Shown piece after piece: positions 6,339 to 9,832 of a DNA stretch of 9,832 bases. A model generated the notes under the pieces. That model had not been told where the DNA came from and searched no databases. It saw nothing but the letters and a program-made list of their open reading frames with translations. The stretch comes from Acidobacteriaceae bacterium (GTDB lineage Bacteria > Acidobacteriota > Terriglobia > Terriglobales > Acidobacteriaceae). Numbering within the stretch: the first letter of the stretch is position 1; each line of letters opens with the position of its first letter. The stretch lies in the NCBI GenBank assembly GCA_027306745.1, contig DAHUZD010000084.1, forward strand, positions 1-9,832, read 5' to 3'. The position numbers and the translations under genes were made by a program.

Positions 6339-6767
6339 ATGGCGCGAATCAACAAGCAAATCTCCTTCGACGAAGCCCTCCACAATCTCCGCAGCGCGGG
6401 CTTTGATGTGCACCCAGCGGCAGACCGCGCAGACCGCATGGTTGTCAGCCGACATGGATGCGCGATGACGCTGCTACGCGCTGCTGACGGCTCCGTGGCC
6501 AGCACGGGCCACGCCGCCTGCATCGTAGCGGGTGAGCGGGCCACGCTGGTCGATCATGGCTATCAGAAATTTTTCCGCACCAGTCGCGGGGAGTTTCCCG
6601 CGACCGCCGACCGCCTGCGCGCCTTGCATGAATTTACAGAAGAGTTGCACGCCGCTGCCGGAACCCCCAGCCTGTACAACGAATCGCTGGGCACAGTGAG
6701 CGATGAATATCTCTACGACCGGCTGAAGGGCCGTGAGCATACGGCATTGCCAGAAGCAGCACACTAA
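6339..6767 (+). CDS. Unrecognised 142-aa protein
   Basis: I do not recognise a named family. The reading frame extends back to 6003, but that part is antisense to the JAMM gene, so ATG 6339 is chosen; the Shine-Dalgarno sequence before it is weak. The protein is soluble, mixed alpha/beta by appearance, with no signal peptide or membrane segment. An N-terminal MARINKQISFDEALHNL looks helical, followed by a segment GFDVHPAADRADRMVVSRHG that could form strands, a central VDHGYQKFF, a helix RLRALHEFTEELHAAAG, and a tail SLYNESLGTVSDEYLYDRLKGR. The well-formed composition and codon bias, together with placement clear of its neighbours, support a real gene. It is divergent from the JAMM/MoeB-rhodanese pair and convergent with gltX. 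Function is unknown. Confidence 0.72.
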   Translation: MARINKQISFDEALHNLRSAGFDVHPAADRADRMVVSRHGCAMTLLRAADGSVASTGHAACIVAGERATLVDHGYQKFFRTSRGEFPATADRLRALHEFTEELHAAAGTPSLYNESLGTVSDEYLYDRLKGREHTALPEAAH

Positions 6768-6786
6768 ATAGAATCGATTGCGTCCG

Positions 6787-8313
6787 CTATGCGCTTGGGC
6801 GCTGCAGCAGGCTTTGCGCTGCGCGCGTCTGCACGCTGGCCACAGGAGTGGGCAGCGGCAGGCGGCTGCCGGTTTCGACGAGCGGAATCACTTTGTCAAA
6901 CTCCGGGCCGGAGTGCGCGCCGGTCAGTGCAATGCGCACGGGATGAAATAAATCCTTGCCCTTTGCACCTGTTGCAGCCTTCACCGCATTCATCACATCC
7001 TTGAATGCCTCTGGAGTCACTGGCGCGGGCAGCGCAGCGATGCGCGCAGCAAAATCTTTCAACACACTTTGCGCAATTTCTGTGGCCAGTACAGCGGCAT
7101 TTTCTGGTTCTGCTGCTGCGGTTTGCGCATCCAGCGCGAACAAGAAACGCGCCTTCTGTGGCAACTGATCGAGCTGATCGACGGACGGAGCAAAGAGCGC
7201 CACCACCTGGGCAAACCAGGCTTCGATGGCGGCGTTATCCGTCTGCGCAGGCAGCCAGCCTGTCTGCACAAACGCAGGCCGGGCCAGCGTGGCGATGCGC
7301 TCTGGCGCAGCCTGCTTGATGTAATGGCGGTTGAGCCAGTGCAACTTTTGCGGATCAAAGACCGCGGGCGATGGCGTGACGCGCTCTAGGGTAAAGGCCT
7401 GCGTCAGCTCTGGCAGCGTGAAGGTTTCGCGCGTTCCGCCCTCTGCGCCCCAGCCGAGCAGCGCCAGATAATTCGCCAGCGCCTCCGGCAGAATTCCCAT
7501 CTCGCGAAAGCTGGCGAGCGAAGTGGCGCCGTGGCGCTTGGAGAGTCGCGTGCGGTCAGGGCCGAGAATCGTGGACAGGTGCGCGAACCGCGGCAACGGC
7601 CAGCCAAAGGCGTGGTAGATGGCCACCTGCTTGGGAGTGTTGGAGAGATGGTCGTCGCCGCGAATTACATGTGTGATGCCCATCAACGCGTCGTCCACGG
7701 TGACCACGTAGTTGTAGACGGGCATGCCGCCGGAGCGAACAAGAATGGGGTCGGAGACGGCCTCGGCGGCAAACTCGACCGGGCCGCGCACGATGTCATC
7801 GAAGCGAAGGGGCGCGTCAGGAATGCGCAGACGCACAGCGAAGGACTCGCCCGCTGTGGCGCGGCGTGCGCTTTCTGCATCGGAGAGTGCGCGGCAGCGT
7901 CCGCTGTAGACCTGAGGCTGCTGCGCGGCGATGGCCGCAGTGCGCTCGGCTTCCAGTTGCTCTGCGGTGCAGAAGCAGCGGTAGGCCTTGCCCTCGTGCA
8001 ACAATTGCTCCGTGTGCGCACGGTAGATTTCCAGTCGTTCCGACTGCCGATACGGGCCGCAGGGGCCATCGTTCGGTTGGCCAGAGTGCGGGCCTTCTTC
8101 CCAATCCAATCCCAGCCAGCGCAGGTCGTCGTAAAGCTGCGATTCAAAGCGCGCATCGCTGCGCTCGACGTCGGTGTCTTCGATGCGTAGCAGAAAATCG
8201 CCACCTGTGCGCCGGGCAAAGAGCCAGTTGTAGAGAGCTGTGCGGGCGTTGCCGACATGCAGCAAGCCAGTGGGGGACGGGGCAAAGCGGACGCGTATTT
8301 TTTGCTGAGACAT
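6787..8313 (-). CDS. gltX: Glutamyl-tRNA synthetase
   Basis: The 508-residue class I synthetase charges tRNA-Glu with glutamate in the cytosol. [16 protein letters not shown] contains the HIGH-type signature (HVGN, residues 19-22), and RLSKRHG near residues 256-262 is the KMSKS-type loop. A zinc-type cluster is kept: Cys113 and Cys115 in YRCFC, then Tyr136 and Cys140 in YSGRC. The anticodon-binding region follows, ending with [19 protein letters not shown], typical of bacterial GluRS. Length is normal. The start is ATG 8313 ([14 protein letters not shown]); an in-frame extension to 8454 adds 47 residues unrelated to the family and runs through repeat DNA. The gene ends 19 bases from the convergent 142-aa gene with no clear terminator. 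Whether it also charges tRNA-Gln depends on the presence of glnS or gatCAB elsewhere. Confidence 0.97.
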   Translation of the reverse strand: MSQQKIRVRFAPSPTGLLHVGNARTALYNWLFARRTGGDFLLRIEDTDVERSDARFESQLYDDLRWLGLDWEEGPHSGQPNDGPCGPYRQSERLEIYRAHTEQLLHEGKAYRCFCTAEQLEAERTAAIAAQQPQVYSGRCRALSDAESARRATAGESFAVRLRIPDAPLRFDDIVRGPVEFAAEAVSDPILVRSGGMPVYNYVVTVDDALMGITHVIRGDDHLSNTPKQVAIYHAFGWPLPRFAHLSTILGPDRTRLSKRHGATSLASFREMGILPEALANYLALLGWGAEGGTRETFTLPELTQAFTLERVTPSPAVFDPQKLHWLNRHYIKQAAPERIATLARPAFVQTGWLPAQTDNAAIEAWFAQVVALFAPSVDQLDQLPQKARFLFALDAQTAAAEPENAAVLATEIAQSVLKDFAARIAALPAPVTPEAFKDVMNAVKAATGAKGKDLFHPVRIALTGAHSGPEFDKVIPLVETGSRLPLPTPVASVQTRAAQSLLQRPSA

Positions 8314-8389
8314 ACCAGTTTGATGGTAGCAGCCGCGTCGGATGTGAATCCAGGCGGCCAGAATTGCATCGACGGAACACTTGACCGAT

Positions 8390-8450
8390 TCATTCTGAGC
8401 AACCAACGGGAGCAGCCGGCCCTGAGCGAGCCGCAGGCCAGTCGAGGAAT
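8390..8450 (+). repeat. Dispersed repeat copy 3, degenerate, possibly a double unit
   Basis: It begins TCATTCTGAGC at 8390 and contains a second start, CCTGAGCGAG, at 8421. It ends GTCGAGGAAT at 8450. It looks like two units run together, or one unit with an insertion. Confidence 0.5.
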
Positions 8451-8469
8451 ACACATCTCAAACAAGAGA

Positions 8470-8513
8470 GTCATCCTGAGCGAAGTCCGCCACGGGCGGA
8501 CGCAGTGAAGGAT
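8470..8513 (+). repeat. Dispersed repeat copy 4 with internal perfect palindrome
   Basis: The copy runs from GTCATCCTGAGCGAA to GCAGTGAAGGAT. Its middle holds GTCCGCC (8485-8491) and GGCGGAC (8495-8501), a perfect 7-base stem around a 3-base loop. The ends match the other copies with a C-for-T change. Confidence 0.65.
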
Positions 8514-8553
8514 ACAGACGGTGATGGCTGGATCAATGCAGCGTGGATTCTCT

Positions 8554-8577
8554 GGATTCTTCGCTACGCTCAGAATG
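8554..8577 (-). repeat. Dispersed repeat copy 5, shortest and closest to a simple core
   Basis: Read on the minus strand it is CATTCTGAGCG, then TA, then GCGAAGAATCC. It is the cleanest core unit in the window and lies in inverted orientation to copies 3 and 4 on its left and copy 6 on its right. A partial direct copy of GGATTCT precedes it at 8545-8551. Confidence 0.7.
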
Positions 8578-8652
8578 GCTCGTCGTTGGGGTAAAATTTT
8601 CCATCTACCATCTCTTATCTTTCTCGACAAAACTCCGCACGACTTGCACCTT

Positions 8653-8687
8653 GTCCTTCTGAGCGAATGCAGTGAGTCGAGGAATCC
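8653..8687 (+). repeat. Dispersed repeat copy 6
   Basis: It begins GTCCTTCTGAGCGAA and ends GTCGAGGAATCC, with a variable middle ATGCAGTGA. It is in the same orientation as copy 4 and about 75 bases from copy 5. Confidence 0.65.
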
Positions 8688-8863
8688 GTGGTTTGCCTTC
8701 CCGCGCACGCCAAAAGCGGCTTGCATGGGGCACTCGTACCGGCGACAAAGCATCTGGCAATCTGCATTGGATTGGCTGCGCTTTCAGGCATTCACGGTGC
8801 CGTATTGGATGGACGCGGAGCAGGGCAATTGGTAGGCCGGACTGTTGACTACCCTGCCCGTTT

Positions 8864-9832
8864 TTACTCGCGGAAATGTTCCCATCCCGCCGGATGCAAC
8901 GGCACGGCGCGTTTGGCGTCGGCCTGCAGAATGAGCATGCGCGGCTGCGAACCTTTTCGCCGGGTGAGAATCTGGCCGATGCGGGCCACTGGCACGCCCG
9001 CGATGCTGCGCGGCACGCGGGTTTTTGCAGCGGCGGTAAAAAGCAACTCGTAATCCTCGCCGCCGTGCAGGGCCAGGTGCAGCGCATTGGGCCGGGTTGC
9101 GGCCAGTGGATGCAGTGGCAGGCGCGCTGGATCAATCACCGCGCTCACGTCGGACTCTTCGCATAGGTGGTCGAGATCGGTGGAGAGGCCGTCGCTAATG
9201 TCGATGGCCGCCGTGGCCAGACGTCGCATCAGCAGCGCGCGGCCCACGGCCAGCCGGGGCTGGGGGAAGAGATGCGGATGCTGCGATGCATGCGTGGCGC
9301 TGTGGAGAGAGACCTCCTCCTCGTTTCGTAGCCGTGCAAAGCGTTTGGGATTTTTTTGCAGCAGTGCCAACTCCGCGGTCGCGCCGCCCAGATGCCCCGT
9401 CACATAGATGCAATCGCCGGGCTGGGCGGTCGAGCGCAGCAGCGCCCGACCACGCGGCGCACTGCCAGCCAGCACAATGTCGGCCATAACCCAGCCAGTT
9501 GGAGCCTTCCGCTTGGAATGAAAGTTACCCGGGCGGATATTGCCAATTTGGATTCCTATGTCGGCGGGAGACTGCGCCGTGTCGCCCCCCGCCAGCACTA
9601 CACCATTTTTGCTGGCTAAAGCCAACAGTCCGTCAAAAAATCGCTCTTGCCAGGCCGACTGCCGGGGTGGCTGGATGAGCAACTCTTGCGGCAAGGCGAG
9701 GGATAAAAATGCCGCCAGCGGGGTGGCCCCCATGGCTGCCAAATCGCTGAGTCCCCGGGCCAGGCAGCGATGGCCGACGGACTCTGCCGGGTGCCAATCG
9801 CGTAGGAAGTGTATTTTTTCCAGTGACATGTC
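8864..9832 (-). CDS. thiL: Thiamine-monophosphate kinase, N-terminus cut by window edge
   Basis: ThiL phosphorylates thiamine monophosphate to the active cofactor thiamine diphosphate, using ATP, in the cytosol. The frame is open to the right edge, so roughly the first 60-70 residues of the family (including the GDDAA motif) are outside; the methionine at 9829 is internal (DMSLEKIHF). The visible 322 residues show RDWHPAESVGHRCLARGLSDLAAMGATP, VLAGGDTAQSP, the GRALLRSTAQPGDCIYVTGHLGG loop, AIDISDGLSTDLDHLCEES and LALHGGEDYELLFTA, all ThiL/PurM-superfamily landmarks. Between GGDTAQSP and ADIVLAGSAPRGRAL lie about 23-27 residues that family members usually lack (9485-9565). The frame is intact, so this is an in-frame insertion rather than a break. 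The gene ends at 8864, and a repeat-rich gap separates it from gltX. No other thiamine gene is visible. Confidence 0.93.
   Translation of the reverse strand, partial: DMSLEKIHFLRDWHPAESVGHRCLARGLSDLAAMGATPLAAFLSLALPQELLIQPPRQSAWQERFFDGLLALASKNGVVLAGGDTAQSPADIGIQIGNIRPGNFHSKRKAPTGWVMADIVLAGSAPRGRALLRSTAQPGDCIYVTGHLGGATAELALLQKNPKRFARLRNEEEVSLHSATHASQHPHLFPQPRLAVGRALLMRRLATAAIDISDGLSTDLDHLCEESDVSAVIDPARLPLHPLAATRPNALHLALHGGEDYELLFTAAAKTRVPRSIAGVPVARIGQILTRRKGSQPRMLILQADAKRAVPLHPAGWEHFRE
9477..9565 (-). repeat. 8-bp direct repeat flanking an in-frame insertion in thiL
   Basis: ATGTCGGC occurs on the plus strand at 9477-9484 and 9558-9565, 81 bases (27 codons) apart. On the coding strand both copies encode Ala-Asp-Ile with its neighbours, so the protein reads SPADI...VMADIVL. 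Deleting one unit would leave GGDTAQSPADIVLAGSAP, close to the family sequence. Confidence 0.6.

Larger units (their letters stand above)
8314..8863. other. Intergenic region rich in dispersed repeats between thiL and gltX
   Basis: No credible gene is seen in these 550 bases. Repeat copies occupy 8390-8450, 8470-8513, 8554-8577 and 8653-8687. Open frames here translate the repeats themselves or run antisense into thiL. The last 175 bases (8688-8863) have no repeat, no family resemblance and no clear terminator. The gltX promoter should lie near 8320-8400 on the minus strand, but I could not pick a convincing pair of boxes. Confidence 0.7.

Noticed and set aside
6252..6455. 68-residue N-terminal extension of the JAMM protease
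   Set aside because: It overlaps the divergent 142-aa gene in antisense and adds no domain; the JAMM fold begins at MLRISQPEL.
7531..8190. Plus-strand 219-codon open frame
   Set aside because: It is antisense to gltX, with no recognisable domain.
8314..8454. 47-residue N-terminal extension of GltX
   Set aside because: The canonical start [14 protein letters not shown] is at 8313; the extension runs through repeat DNA and is not found in the GluRS family.
8521..8835. Plus-strand 104-codon open frame in the gltX/thiL gap
   Set aside because: It translates two dispersed repeat copies and unrelated DNA, with no ribosome binding site or family match.
8688..9053. Plus-strand 121-codon open frame with a hydrophobic beginning
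   Set aside because: More than half is antisense to thiL, and the hydrophobic part is short and unsupported.

Overview
The window is about 60% GC by eye and looks like a chromosomal housekeeping stretch from a soil-type Acidobacteriota bacterium (Terriglobia-like). That assignment is inference. It rests on the flavour of the thymidylate kinase, ThiL and MoeB-rhodanese proteins, and on short dispersed repeats of the type ATTCTGAGCG...GAAGAATC, which I associate with such genomes. No phage, insertion sequence, CRISPR array, tRNA or rRNA was seen.

Layout. (1) Positions 1-1098, minus: the N-terminal 366 codons of a secreted M61-family metallopeptidase with an intact HEYTH zinc site; its C-terminus lies beyond position 1. 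(2) Positions 1099-1510: a 412-bp divergent intergenic region with a facing pair of dispersed repeats and a small AT-rich palindrome. (3) Positions 1511-4612, plus: thymidylate kinase (tmk), a radical SAM protein with a cysteine-rich C-terminal domain, and a polytopic GT87-like membrane glycosyltransferase, with 63-bp and 36-bp gaps, probably one operon. (4) Positions 4637-6251, minus: a JAMM/M67 metalloprotease followed, with an 11-bp overlap, by a MoeB-rhodanese fusion; together they look like a sulfur-carrier activation and processing pair. (5) Positions 6339-6767, plus: an unrecognised 142-aa protein, divergent from the JAMM gene across 87 bp. (6) Positions 6787-8313, minus: glutamyl-tRNA synthetase (gltX). 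(7) Positions 8314-8863: a 550-bp gap holding at least four more copies of the dispersed repeat. (8) Positions 8864-9832, minus: thiamine-monophosphate kinase (thiL), with its N-terminus beyond the right edge.

How the genes fit together. tmk (dTTP supply), gltX (translation) and thiL (thiamine diphosphate) are core functions. The JAMM plus MoeB-rhodanese pair is known from other bacteria to act on ubiquitin-like sulfur carrier proteins in molybdopterin, thiamine or cysteine synthesis, but no carrier gene is visible here. The radical SAM and GT87-like genes may belong to an envelope or lipid-linked glycan pathway, which is only an inference.

I see no clear new defence or mobile system. The best leads are an in-frame insertion of about 27 codons in thiL bounded by an 8-bp direct repeat, the repeat clusters in the two large gaps, the carrier-less JAMM/MoeB-rhodanese pair, and the unrecognised divergent protein beside it.
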